44,169 bases of DNA from Streptacidiphilus neutrinimicus (GCF_000787815.1 NZ_BBPO01000008.1:115609-159777); one strand, 5' to 3'; shown: positions 24,673 to 32,138, numbered from the stretch's first letter. The notes: a model not told the origin generated them from the letters alone. Made by a program: numbers and translations.

Positions 24673-24990
24673 TCAGAGTGAGCGCCGTGCTCCGGGTTCG
24701 TGCGGCGCCAGGTGCGGGGGCGTGTAGCTGATGCGGCAGCCGGCGCGTCGGGCGCCCGCGACGGTCCGGGTCAGGGCGTCGATCGCGGCCTGGTCGTAGA
24801 ACGTGGCCCGGGACAGGTCCACGGTGACCTGCCGGTGGTGTGCCGCCTGGTCTTCGAGGTGCCGGCACAGCTGGTCCACGGTCGCGAAGTCGACTTCGCC
24901 GTGCACCGCGATCACCGGTGCTAGGCAGGCTGCCGTGTCCCGGCCACGCCGGGGAAGGAGCGGGGCGGGCAGCAGCGCGGTGGGCCGCAC
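24673..24990 (-). CDS. STAS-domain protein (anti-sigma factor antagonist type)
   Basis: The 105-residue protein is called from GTG 24990 because GGAGG lies five bases upstream; a GTG at 25005 would add five residues. The STAS fold is visible: VIAVHGEVDFATVDQLCRHL as first strand and helix, VTVDLSRATFYDQAAIDALT as the central strand and loop, and AGCRISYTPPH as the last strand. The loop has FYDQAAI where classic antagonists have a phosphorylatable Ser (D-S/C-S-G), so regulation by phosphorylation is uncertain. It lies between an HSP18-regulator-like gene and the htpG group, suggesting a role in stress-response control. Confidence 0.8.
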   Translation of the reverse strand: MRPTALLPAPLLPRRGRDTAACLAPVIAVHGEVDFATVDQLCRHLEDQAAHHRQVTVDLSRATFYDQAAIDALTRTVAGARRAGCRISYTPPHLAPHEPGARRSL

Positions 24991-25091
24991 GTGAACCTCC
25001 TGCACGTCGTGTCAGTGAGCGGTGGTGTAGCGAGCGGGATCGGTCCAGGCGGCATGCCGGCCCGCGGTGGAGGCGGAGCTGCCGCTGGTGG

Positions 25092-25789
25092 TCAGGGGCC
25101 GGTGGGGGTGCGGCGCTGCCGGTCGCTGGCGGTGCGCAGCTGGTCGGTGCGGGCGGTGAGCTGGTCGAGCCGGTCGGCGATCTTCGGGTGGGCGGCTTCG
25201 AGGTGGGGGCGGGCTTCGGCGAGGGGGCGAGCAGGCGGGCTGGGTCGTTGTCGCCGAGCGCGTCCAGCAGGCGCTCTATGGCGGGGGCGGCGCTGGTGGT
25301 GAGGTCGTCGAGGGCGCCGATCTGTCCGGCGAGGCGGCGCAGGTCGGCGGCGTTGTCGCGGGCCCAGCCGGTCACGGCGCGGTCGGCGGCGCGCTGGTCG
25401 CGGGCGGCCTGGACGCGCTGCTCGCCGGTGCTGCCCGCCGCGGTGCCGGCGTCGGCGTTGGGGCGCAGCCGGAGGTAGCGGCGCTCGGCGGCCTGGCGGC
25501 TCTGCACGCCGAGCGGTTCGGCCAGATCGGCCCAGGTGGCGCCCGCCCCGCGGGCGGTCTCGATCAGGCCGGTCTCCCAGCCGGCGATCTCCTCGCGCAC
25601 ATGGCGCAGCAGCATCAGCGCGGCCAGCGGCGCCTGGCCCCTCCCTGCGGCCGGTCGCCGACCGGTGACCACCGGACGGTCCCGGCGTGGGCTGAGGGCA
25701 CGGTCCGCAGCCCGCCGCTCCGCACGCAAGAGCAAGCCACCGGTGGGGGCCGGAGCCGGCCATGACGCGCGAACCACCCCGGCTGCCAC
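25092..25789 (-). pseudogene. HSP18 transcriptional regulator-like gene, frameshifted
   Basis: The first frame reads LMLLRHVREEIAGWETGLIE, GATWADLAEPLGVQSRQAAE, RRYLRLRP and AVTGWARDNAADLRRLAGQI, as in Streptomyces proteins annotated HSP18 transcriptional regulator. At about 25230 the end of the gene (LAEARPHLEAAHPKIADRL through DRQRRTPTGP) moves to another frame. One C appears missing from a C-run in the codons for LLAPLAEA. In the first frame translation would run on antisense to the STAS gene, which is clearly not natural. The start is uncertain (ATG or GTG codons at about 25610-25789). It could be a real loss or a sequencing error in a homopolymer. Confidence 0.7.
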
Positions 25790-25877
25790 CGGACCCGTAC
25801 CGGGTGCTTGGTGTCGAGCCCGGAGCTACGGCCGGGTGCCGGAACCAGCTGATCCAGCTCAAATCGATTTGCCTCCG
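25790..25877. other. Junction DNA before the right att core
   Basis: This short stretch between the HSP18-regulator-like gene and the right tRNA-Pro core has no recognisable gene. It contains AAATCGATTT, a perfect 10-bp palindrome at 25861-25870, seven bases before the core. Confidence 0.4.
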
Positions 25878-25919
25878 TGGGGGTCAAGGGGTCGCAGGTT
25901 CAAATCCTGTCGTCCCGAC
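25878..25919 (+). other. tRNA-Pro(GGG) 3' half, putative att core (right)
   Basis: These 42 bp are identical to the complement of 19521-19562: anticodon side TGGGGGTCAAG, T-arm GGTTCAAATCC and acceptor end CCCGAC. As on the left, no tRNA 5' half precedes it. Unlike on the left, no terminator hairpin follows, so this is not the native chromosomal tRNA end. Confidence 0.8.
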
Positions 25920-25982
25920 CGCGTTTTCCGCAGGCCAGCGAGAGCCTCACAAAACACCTCATTGTCCAGCGTGCGGAGTGTG

Positions 25983-26004
25983 TGGTCCCCAATTGGTCCC
26001 CAGG
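25983..26004 (+). repeat. Doubled 11-bp repeat TGGTCCCCA(AT/GG)
   Basis: TGGTCCCCAAT and TGGTCCCCAGG are adjacent, 63 bp after the right tRNA-Pro core. They match the doubled repeat at 19669-19690 in the same strand orientation. Confidence 0.55.
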
Positions 26005-26090
26005 GTTGGGAGGCGTGTCCGCGACGACGGTGTCTTGGAAGCTGAGACGAGGCTGCCTCCTGGCCGGTGCTGTTGAAGGCGGCGAGTGTG

Positions 26091-26165
26091 CTACTCACCG
26101 TTACGTGGCCTTGTCCGTGCACGTGCCGCCAGGTTGATCACCTGGCGTCCGGCGTGGCTGTCGTG
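26091..26165 (-). pseudogene. Degenerate 3' end of a second McrA-type HNH gene
   Basis: The minus strand reads DSHAGRQVINLAARARTRP and then a stop, matching SPAGRQVIDLAGRSIIGP near the C-terminus of the HNH endonuclease at 19785. The following DNA (GCGGCGAGTG..CTACTCACCGTTACG on the plus strand) is also nearly the same as beside that gene, up to the doubled TGGTCCCCA repeat. The rest of the gene is missing. Confidence 0.6.
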
Positions 26166-26421
26166 GACTTGAGGGGTAGGCTGAGGCCAGCCGATCGCTG
26201 CCGAGTTCGACGACCTCTTCGAGTGGATCCTGGACCCAGACCTCCGCTGAGTCTGGCCGACCGCGACCGAGACGCACGAGACCGGATACGCCTCCCTCGT
26301 CGAGGCCGAGCTGCCCTGGACCAAAGCCGACGACACCGACGTCGAGGTCAGCGCACGGGAGGGCACGTCACCGCGCCTGGAACTGGCGCCCACACCTCCT
26401 GGAACAGGAGGACACTTCGCC
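26166..26421 (+). other. Possible decayed coding DNA before the small-gene pair
   Basis: In the frame of the next gene one can read AEFDDLFEWILDPDLR, a TGA stop, then ETGYASLVEAELPWTKADD up to the start codon. This could be a remnant of a gene with a nonsense mutation. I recognise no family. Confidence 0.3.
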
Positions 26422-26820
26422 ATGCCTGGCATCTATGCCCTCATCGATCCCGACGGACGGCTGCACTTCCGTGACGGCGACACCCGTGCGATGCTCAACG
26501 ACCCCAACGCCGCGCACGCCAGCACCGTCGCCTTCACCATCCTGCGCGCCCGGGGCAGAGCCCAAGGGCTGTGCGGCTACACAGAGGACGGCTCCCTCTC
26601 CTCCGGCCGGCAACCCAACCCGGTCGGCCAGGCGCTCATGGCCGCCTTCGGCAGCCCCGAACCGCCGATCCACGGCGCCCTGGCCATCTGCGGCACCCAT
26701 GACATCCCCGGTGACACCATGACCGGCCTGTGCGGACTGAGTGAACCCCAGCAACGACTCATCCGCTCCGCCCACGCCCGTGTGCGCCAAGAAAGAGGAG
26801 ACGCAGGCCACCGGCCATGA
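26422..26820 (+). CDS. Hypothetical protein
   Basis: The 132-residue protein starts at ATG 26422, ten bases after AGGAGG. It opens MPGIYALIDPDGRLHFRDG and has FTILRARGRAQGLCGY, ALMAAFGSPEPPIHGALAI and TGLCGLSEPQQRLIRSA. No membrane segment or signal peptide is seen. I do not recognise a family; proteins of this style occur among accessory genes of actinomycete integrative elements. Its stop overlaps the next start (ATGA), so the two are translationally coupled. Confidence 0.75.
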   Translation: MPGIYALIDPDGRLHFRDGDTRAMLNDPNAAHASTVAFTILRARGRAQGLCGYTEDGSLSSGRQPNPVGQALMAAFGSPEPPIHGALAICGTHDIPGDTMTGLCGLSEPQQRLIRSAHARVRQERGDAGHRP

Positions 26821-27032
26821 CCACGCTGAGGGCCGAGTACGGAGTCGCCACCGCCGTACTGTGGCACATCGTCCCAGACGCCAACGGCGCCGCCCTCTGC
26901 CACAGACTGTTGTCATCTATCGCAGAGGTGCGCCCGATGACCGATGCTGACTGCGAAGAAGTCAGTCAGCTGTGTCCGCGCTGCCGTACCGCCCTGGAGC
27001 GCGCTCCCAGAGAGACCGATGACCAGAGCTGA
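26817..27032 (+). CDS. Small hypothetical protein with C-x-x-C motif
   Basis: This 71-residue protein starts at ATG 26817, which overlaps the previous stop as ATGA. It contains ALCHRLLSSIAEV and a C-terminal LCPRCRTALERAP, so three Cys residues and a His could form a small metal-binding site. No known family is recognised. Coupling to the preceding gene suggests a joint function. Confidence 0.65.
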   Translation: MTTLRAEYGVATAVLWHIVPDANGAALCHRLLSSIAEVRPMTDADCEEVSQLCPRCRTALERAPRETDDQS

Positions 27033-27154
27033 GACCTTGCCAGCAGACGGCCAGCACGGAATCCGGCTGGGCCCAGCTACTCCTGCCTGACCCGTGCGCG
27101 TGACGTGTCCTGGTAGCAGGCGCGGTCACCGGGAATGCGTGGTCGGATGGCTTT

Positions 27155-28375
27155 ATGGAGGAGCGTGAGCGAGATCGGGTCGCGCCCGAGGCCAGGGGCG
27201 CGGGGAGGTTCGGCGGACACCTGCTGGGTCGTCTCCTGGATCGTGCGGCCGCCGTGCAGCCGCGGCTCTTCCCCTCGGCGGTCGCGCAGGAGCTCGCCGC
27301 CGCCGGCGGGCGGGACGCCGTGCTGCTGCTCCAGGACTACGAGCAACTGCTCCTCGTCCCCCTGACATACGACGACTGCGCCGGCACGGGCTCACAGCCG
27401 ATCGTCGGCTCACCTGCGGGGCGGGCGCTGGTGGAGGAGAGCCTGGTCGTGTTGCCCGGGGTCGACGGGTTGCGGGTCTACCTCCCGCTGACCGACGGCG
27501 GCGAGAACCTCGGCGTGCTGGCACTGACCGTGGACCGCCTCGACGACCGGGAGGGAGCGGAACTGACCAGGGTCGCCACTCTGGTGGCGAGCCTGCTGAC
27601 GTCACGCGGCCGGTCCACGGACCTGTTCACCCGGGCACGGCGGCGCCGTCCGATGAGCGTCGCTGCCGAGATCCAGTGGTCCCTGCTGCCTCCGCTGACG
27701 ATGTCGGTCGCCGAGGTGGAGGTGGCGGGTTTCCTGGAGCCGGCCTATGAGGTCGCCGGGGACAGCTTCGACTACGCCCTCAACGCCGACACGCTGCACG
27801 CTGCCGTGATCGACGCGATGGGACACGGTCTGAAGGCCGCAGTGATGGCCACCGCGGCGATCGGCGCCTACCGCCATGCGCGGCGTGCGGGCGTCGGCCT
27901 GGCCGAGATCTACGCCTACATGGACGAGGTGATCGCGGACCAGTTCGATCCCGAGCACTTCGTCACGGCGCAGATGATGCGGCTGGACGTCTCGACCGGG
28001 CGGTTGCAGTGGGTCAATGCCGGGCACCCGGCGCCGCTGCTGGTCCGCGACCACGACGTTGTTCGGATCCTCGACGGCCCGACCACACTGCCTGTCGGCT
28101 TCGGCGGAGAGAAGCCGCTGGTCAGTGAGGTGAACCTGCAGGCAGGAGACCGGATCGTCTGCTTCACCGACGGCGTGGTCGAGGAGCACACCTCGGGAGG
28201 CATCCAGTTCGGCCGCACGCAGCTCATCGACATCGCCGCACGGGTGGGGCGCGCCGGGAACGGCCTGGCGGCCACTACGCGGGCCCTCTCCCACGCCCTC
28301 AAAGCAGCACGGGGCGGGCGCACCAGCGACGACGCAACGATCTTCCTGATCGAATGGCGTGGACCGGGCCGTTGA
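27155..28375 (+). CDS. PP2C-family Ser/Thr phosphatase with GAF-like sensor
   Basis: This 406-residue protein starts at ATG 27155; the ribosome-binding site is weak. Residues about 50-150 look like a GAF-type sensor (RDAVLLLQDYEQLLLVPLTY, LRVYLPLTDGGENLGVLAL). Residues about 165-400 are a SpoIIE/RsbU-type PP2C domain: EIQWSLLPPL, YEVAGDSFDYAL with the metal-binding Asp, VIDAMGHGLKAAV, WVNAGHPAPLLV, IVCFTDGVVEEH and SDDATIFLIEW. Such phosphatases dephosphorylate STAS antagonists and so release sigma factors of the SigB/SigF type. STAS proteins are encoded elsewhere in this window. The substrate here is inferred. Confidence 0.9.
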   Translation: MEERERDRVAPEARGAGRFGGHLLGRLLDRAAAVQPRLFPSAVAQELAAAGGRDAVLLLQDYEQLLLVPLTYDDCAGTGSQPIVGSPAGRALVEESLVVLPGVDGLRVYLPLTDGGENLGVLALTVDRLDDREGAELTRVATLVASLLTSRGRSTDLFTRARRRRPMSVAAEIQWSLLPPLTMSVAEVEVAGFLEPAYEVAGDSFDYALNADTLHAAVIDAMGHGLKAAVMATAAIGAYRHARRAGVGLAEIYAYMDEVIADQFDPEHFVTAQMMRLDVSTGRLQWVNAGHPAPLLVRDHDVVRILDGPTTLPVGFGGEKPLVSEVNLQAGDRIVCFTDGVVEEHTSGGIQFGRTQLIDIAARVGRAGNGLAATTRALSHALKAARGGRTSDDATIFLIEWRGPGR

Positions 28376-28444
28376 CGGACCTGCCCGCGGGCGTCGATGC
28401 GCACCGCGGAACCGGCCTCAACAGGGCAGGAGCGGAGTACGGTG

Positions 28445-28549
28445 AAGGTACCGAGGGTTCTTCGGACACCGGCGGCCATGCCCTGTCGTTCTCGGCGAAC
28501 GCCGACACCGGGCCTGCCGCGGCGGGCCCGGGGACAGGCCCGCATCATG
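28445..28549 (+). promoter_or_regulatory. Conserved structured leader, DUF5994 copy 1
   Basis: This is one of three 105-bp related leaders in the window; its last three bases are the ATG. The outer stem pairs CCTGTC (28482-28487) with GACAGG (28533-28538). Inside are the hairpin TCGGC-GAAC-GCCGA (28492-28505) and a hairpin with arms GGGCC/GGCCC (28510-28529). The probable ribosome-binding site (GGGGACAGG) ends eight bases before ATG and lies in the outer stem. The 5' part is AAGGTACCGAGGGTT. Confidence 0.65.
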
Positions 28550-29311
28550 ACCCGACTGCCGCTTCCCGGGCGTCCTCTCGCGCTGCCCGACCCTCCGCCG
28601 TTCACGCCCCGCCCGCGCTTCGCGCTCAAGCCCGTCGGCCCGCCATCGGGTCTGCTCGACGGGGCCTGGTGGCCTCACTCCGATGACCTTGCGCACGAAC
28701 TTCCGCTGCTCATAGCCGAGTTGGACCATGGCTGGGGACGCATCACCCGTGTGACTGTCGACCCTCGCCACTGGAGGCAGCCGCTGCCGGCCCGTCTGCG
28801 GATAGCAGGTCACGTCATCCGGATCGGCTGGTGCGCCGTCGAACAGGATCCGCACAAGCTCCTGCTGCTCTCCTTCGGCGTCAGACGCTGCGACCTGCTG
28901 GTCGTCCCGCCGCAGACGGACCCGACCACAGCCGCCCGACTGATGGCGGCGGCCACCGACCCGGCCACCCGGCAGACCGCAAGCGCCCTGCTCGCCGCTG
29001 CCGTCGCCCTGGCCACCAACGCCTGGGAGTCCGACAGCGGCGTCGCCCGCGCCTCCCTGACGCCTGGGCAAGCTCTACCCGCTCGGCACTCGGCGGCCGA
29101 CGGCACGGTCGAGCACCTCAAGGCCCGGTTCGAGCAGCAGGGGACGTTCGGCGAAGCGGAGCTGTGGGCGGCCCAGCTGTCCAGGGCTGCGGAGGCCCGT
29201 GGCGGGAGCCTTGGACTCGAAGCGCTGGCCGAGGAGACCGGGCTCACGTACGAGCAGATCGGAGCGGGCACCCTGTGGCAGCTGCTGTGCTGGAAGGGGA
29301 GCAGTCCGTAG
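28547..29311 (+). CDS. DUF5994 family protein, copy 1
   Basis: The 254-residue protein is called from ATG 28547 because the conserved leader ends there in all three copies; in-frame codons upstream are leader sequence. The DUF5994 core is clear: LLDGAWWPHSDDLAHELPLL, WGRITRVTVDPRHW, RIGWCAVEQDPHKLLLLSF, DLLVVPPQTDPTTAARLMAA. The C-terminal part after about residue 175 adds VEHLKARFEQQGTFGEAELW and a final helical segment that the other copies lack. DUF5994 has no known function; members are small soluble actinobacterial proteins often near stress and signalling genes, as here beside a PP2C phosphatase. Confidence 0.85.
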   Translation: MTRLPLPGRPLALPDPPPFTPRPRFALKPVGPPSGLLDGAWWPHSDDLAHELPLLIAELDHGWGRITRVTVDPRHWRQPLPARLRIAGHVIRIGWCAVEQDPHKLLLLSFGVRRCDLLVVPPQTDPTTAARLMAAATDPATRQTASALLAAAVALATNAWESDSGVARASLTPGQALPARHSAADGTVEHLKARFEQQGTFGEAELWAAQLSRAAEARGGSLGLEALAEETGLTYEQIGAGTLWQLLCWKGSSP

Positions 29312-29339
29312 CCGCGGTAGCTGTTGCCGGCGCGCTCGA

Positions 29340-29505
29340 CTGATGAGGCATCAGAGTTCCGCTGGGTCTGCGGACATCGTGCGCGGGCGTCGACCTGGTG
29401 TCGTGTTCGCGGCGCCATCCGGCGGTAGGGCGGGGCGCAGCGGGGGAGACCAAGCCCGGGGTGAGGGAAGGTGACGGAGGGCCGTCGAAGCAGTGACACG
29501 GACAT
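29340..29505 (-). pseudogene. Decayed 5' end of a DUF5994 gene
   Basis: From ATG 29505 the minus strand reads MSVSLLRRPSVTFP, almost the same as MSVSLMRPPSVALP of the DUF5994 gene at 42772. After about 15 codons the similarity breaks down into frame-shifted traces and the conserved WWPHS core is absent. The remnant points toward the end of DUF5994 copy 1. It retains a full leader (29503-29607). Confidence 0.75.
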
Positions 29506-29607
29506 GGTGCGCGTCCTGTCTCCGGGCCTGCGGGCAGGCCCGGTGTCGGCGTTCGCCGAGAACGGCAGGGGCACTGCAGCCGTTGTTCGGAAGACCTTCG
29601 GTGCTTT
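29503..29607 (-). promoter_or_regulatory. Conserved structured leader, remnant copy
   Basis: By eye it differs from the leader at 42770-42874 at about 13 of 105 positions. The hairpin TCGGC-GAAC-GCCGA is unchanged, and the second hairpin is GGGCCTG-CCCG-CAGGCCC with no mispair. The outer stem has one mismatch (CCTGCC against GACAGG), as might be expected above a dead gene. Confidence 0.6.
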
Positions 29608-29689
29608 CAGCCCACTCCGCGCCGGGCCGGAGGGGACCGGCCCCAGGTCCCTGATCATCAGCATGGCACGGGGACAGTTCGCGCCAGGA

Positions 29690-29947
29690 TCAGACCTCGC
29701 CGGGGTGTGGGTGGTCGCCGCCGGACGAACGGTCGGGGAGCGGACCGGGCGCTTCGGGGGCGCGTGTGGTGTCCACTGTGAGGTGCAGTCTCGTACCGGT
29801 CCCGTCCGGCCCCGCCGGATAGCTGCGCTGTTCGGTGCTCACGAACGTGCTGCGCAGCACAAGCGCGACCTGGCGCGCGGCGTCCGGCGTGGCTGCGATG
29901 ACGCGGACGTCGGCGTGCCCGAGCGGCGGCAACGGCTCGTCCTGCAC
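29690..29947 (-). CDS. Small hypothetical protein
   Basis: The 85-residue protein is called from GTG 29947, just after GGAGG; the upstream open frame is low-complexity. The core HADVRVIAATPDAARQVALV and STEQRSYPAGPDGTGTRLHL resembles a family of short Streptomyces hypothetical proteins (V-x-A-x-(T/S)-P-(D/E)-A-A-R-Q-V-A, then TEQRSYPAG). No membrane segments are seen. The function is unknown. It lies on its own strand between two DUF5994 loci. Confidence 0.65.
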   Translation of the reverse strand: MQDEPLPPLGHADVRVIAATPDAARQVALVLRSTFVSTEQRSYPAGPDGTGTRLHLTVDTTRAPEAPGPLPDRSSGGDHPHPGEV

Positions 29948-29997
29948 AGGTCCTCCACTCCCCACGGACAGGTGACACGGTGTGGGCCGGTCGGTGG

Positions 29998-30025
29998 CCG
30001 ACCGCCGACCGCCGACCGCCGACCG
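29998..30025 (+). repeat. Four tandem copies of CCGACCG
   Basis: A perfect 7-bp repeat occurs four times in the non-coding DNA upstream of the small minus-strand gene. It may be simple slippage. Confidence 0.7.
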
Positions 30026-30118
30026 GGCTTCCGGGGTCCGCCCCCACCGTGGATCGTCGACCCTGCGACCGCCGGGAGCCACGGCAGCCAGTGGCAGGGC
30101 TTGGCACGCCCGACAGCC

Positions 30119-30153
30119 TTCACGCTACTCCGGCCCCACCGGAGTAGCGTGAA
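30119..30153. terminator. Perfect 15-bp hairpin, bidirectional terminator
   Basis: TTCACGCTACTCCGG and its exact complement flank the loop CCCCA. The hairpin is in the 300-bp region between the divergent genes at 29947 and 30249. Its symmetry and A/T ends fit a terminator, though no annotated gene ends next to it. Confidence 0.55.
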
Positions 30154-30248
30154 ATCGGCCCCGGAAGCGGCCCGGCGCGTCGGCCTTTGCCTGGCGGAGC
30201 GACGTCGGCCGTCGGGCGGGGTGGTCCGTTGCGGACAGGCGGTGTCCC

Positions 30249-30731
30249 ATGAGTGTCGATCCTTCCACCACGCCGTCAGCGGGAAGGCTGCTGCCGGACG
30301 GGAACGACTGGCCGCGGGCGCCCGGTGCGGTGGTCCTGCGGCTGGAGACGACCGCGTCGCGGCTCGGGGCGCACGACGGGGCCTGGTGGCCGCGCTCACG
30401 CGACCTGGCTGCGGAGCTTCCGGCACTCATCACGGCGGTGACGGAGTCCGTGGGACCGATCGAACGGGTGGGCCTGGACGCCGCCGCGTGGGACGAGGTG
30501 CCAGGACGGATGACCGTCGACGACCGGGTCGTCCATATCGACTGGTTCCCGGTCGGCGACGACACGGTGATCCTCACCCGCGGCGACCACGACCACTTCG
30601 TGCTCCTGGTCGTTCCTCCCGACGCGGACCCTGCGGCCGCCCAGGCCGCCATGGCCGCGGCGGTGCTGGCCGGCGCCTCGGACTCGGCCCGGCAGATCTT
30701 CGTCAAGACCGGCATCACATCCGCGGCGTGA
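30249..30731 (+). CDS. DUF5994 family protein, copy 2
   Basis: This 160-residue protein from ATG 30249 has the DUF5994 hallmarks HDGAWWPRSRDLAAELPALI, GPIERVGLDAAAWDEVP, HIDWFPVGDDTVILTRGDHD and HFVLLVVPPDADPAAAQAAM. It is closer to the common short form of the family than the other two copies and lacks the structured leader. It is four bases upstream of the GNAT-AAA+ gene, so the two are probably cotranscribed. Confidence 0.88.
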   Translation: MSVDPSTTPSAGRLLPDGNDWPRAPGAVVLRLETTASRLGAHDGAWWPRSRDLAAELPALITAVTESVGPIERVGLDAAAWDEVPGRMTVDDRVVHIDWFPVGDDTVILTRGDHDHFVLLVVPPDADPAAAQAAMAAAVLAGASDSARQIFVKTGITSAA

Positions 30732-30734
30732 CCC

Positions 30735-32057
30735 GTGGACCGCCGGACGACAGGGAAGCCCCAGGACCACGACCCCCGAGGGCCGACCGTGGCCGTGTGG
30801 CACGTTCGTGACTCCACACCGGACGATCTCGAGGCAGTGGTGCGGCTCGACGGTGAGAACGCCGGCGCGGACCCGCCCGCTGTCTTCCGTCTCTCGGAGG
30901 TCGTGGCCGCGCTGCAGGCCGGGAATCCGAGCGTGGTTGCGGTGGCCGAGGGGCATCTCGTGGGTGCGGCGGTGGGCCGGGTGGACGGGGACCGGGCCTG
31001 GGTGCTGCGCGTCGCCCTGCATCCGGCCTGGCGCAACCTGGGCCTCGGCACGGCGCTGGTCTCGGCACTGGAGCATCGTCTCCAGGCGGCCGGGGCCAGG
31101 ATCGTCGCCGCCGTTCTCTCGGCGGAGGCGACCGGCGCCACGGCGTTGGGCAACTCGGGCTTCTCCCCCCACCAGGGCCTGACGTACTTCGAGAAGGTCG
31201 CCGTGGTGAGCGCACAGGGCTCGGCGGTTCTGGCGTCGCTGGGGGGATCGGTGCCCGATGCCGGTCTCTGGGGGCAGCTGAGAGGGATGACCGACGAGAA
31301 GCGGCTCATCGAACGGCGCCTGGTGCTCCCGCTGGCCAATCCCGAGGTCGCGGACGAGCACGGCGTGGAACCTCCCCGCGCGGTGGTGCTGTTCGGGCCA
31401 CCCGGAACGGGGAAGAGCACGTTCGCCCGAGCGGTGGCCGGCCGGCTCGGGTGGCCGTTCGTCGAGCTCTTTCCCTCACGGCTGGCGTTGGAGGGTGGGC
31501 TCGCCACGGGCCTCGGGCACCGTTTCGGGCAGATCGCGGAGCTCGACCGGGTGCTGGTCTTCATCGACGAGGTCGAAGAGGTCGCCAGTACGCGCAACCT
31601 CGCGGACCCGGCGTCGGTCGGCGTGGTCAACGAACTCCTCAAGTCGATCGTGAGCTTCCGTGAGCGTGACGGCAGGCTGCTGGTGTGCGCCACCAACGCG
31701 GTCTCCGCCTTGGACCCGGCTTTCCTGCGGCATGGCCGCTTCGACTACGTCCTGCCGGTCGGGCCGCCGGACCGGGAGGCCCGCATCGCGTTGTGGACCG
31801 GGTACATTGCCAAGACGGGCACGGACGCCGACACGGAAGCCCTGGCGGACGCCAGCGACGGGTTCACTCCCGCCGACATCAAGCAGGTCGCCCGGGGGGT
31901 CGCCCAGACGGTCTTCGAGCGCACTCTCGACACCGGCGAACGGGCACGTCCCACCACTGCGGACTACCTGGACGCCATCGGCAGCACCCGGGCGACGGTG
32001 ACCGAGGAGATGGCCCGGGAGTTCGCCGACGACGCGACCCGGTACGGCCGGACCTGA
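30735..32057 (+). CDS. GNAT acetyltransferase fused to AAA+ ATPase
   Basis: The 440-residue protein is called from GTG 30735; GTG 30789 is an alternative start. Residues about 20-160 are a GNAT domain (WVLRVALHPAWRNLGLGTAL is the acetyl-CoA-binding motif A; GATALGNSGFSPHQGLTYFEK is the C-terminal part). Residues about 195-440 are an AAA+ ATPase: Walker A GPPGTGKST at about 221, Walker B VLVFIDEVEE at about 275, sensor-1 LLVCATN and the arginine-finger region FLRHGRFDYV. AAA+ modules of this kind remodel or unfold proteins. The fusion suggests coupling of an acetyltransferase to a remodelling motor, but the substrates are unknown. The stop is followed 81 bp later by corA. Confidence 0.88.
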   Translation: MDRRTTGKPQDHDPRGPTVAVWHVRDSTPDDLEAVVRLDGENAGADPPAVFRLSEVVAALQAGNPSVVAVAEGHLVGAAVGRVDGDRAWVLRVALHPAWRNLGLGTALVSALEHRLQAAGARIVAAVLSAEATGATALGNSGFSPHQGLTYFEKVAVVSAQGSAVLASLGGSVPDAGLWGQLRGMTDEKRLIERRLVLPLANPEVADEHGVEPPRAVVLFGPPGTGKSTFARAVAGRLGWPFVELFPSRLALEGGLATGLGHRFGQIAELDRVLVFIDEVEEVASTRNLADPASVGVVNELLKSIVSFRERDGRLLVCATNAVSALDPAFLRHGRFDYVLPVGPPDREARIALWTGYIAKTGTDADTEALADASDGFTPADIKQVARGVAQTVFERTLDTGERARPTTADYLDAIGSTRATVTEEMAREFADDATRYGRT

Positions 32058-32138
32058 GGACTCGCGGCGCAGGGGGCGACACTCCGCAGGCGTCGGCCGC
32101 GTCCGGCCCTGCCGAAGTGTCGCGGTTATGGTCGGAGC

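Noticed and set aside
24602-25091. Single 555-codon minus-strand frame joining HSP18 regulator to the hypothetical protein before htpG
   Set aside because: The middle part is Pro/Arg-rich nonsense overlapping the STAS gene; the frame arises from a one-base deletion near 25230 plus chance openness.
28482-28538. ANTAR-type RNA target in the DUF5994 leader
   Set aside because: The two hairpins have four-base loops, not the paired hexaloops with conserved A and G that ANTAR domains bind.
29998-30025. CRISPR-like or iteron array
   Set aside because: There are only four contiguous 7-bp units without spacers; no cas genes or replication initiator are nearby.
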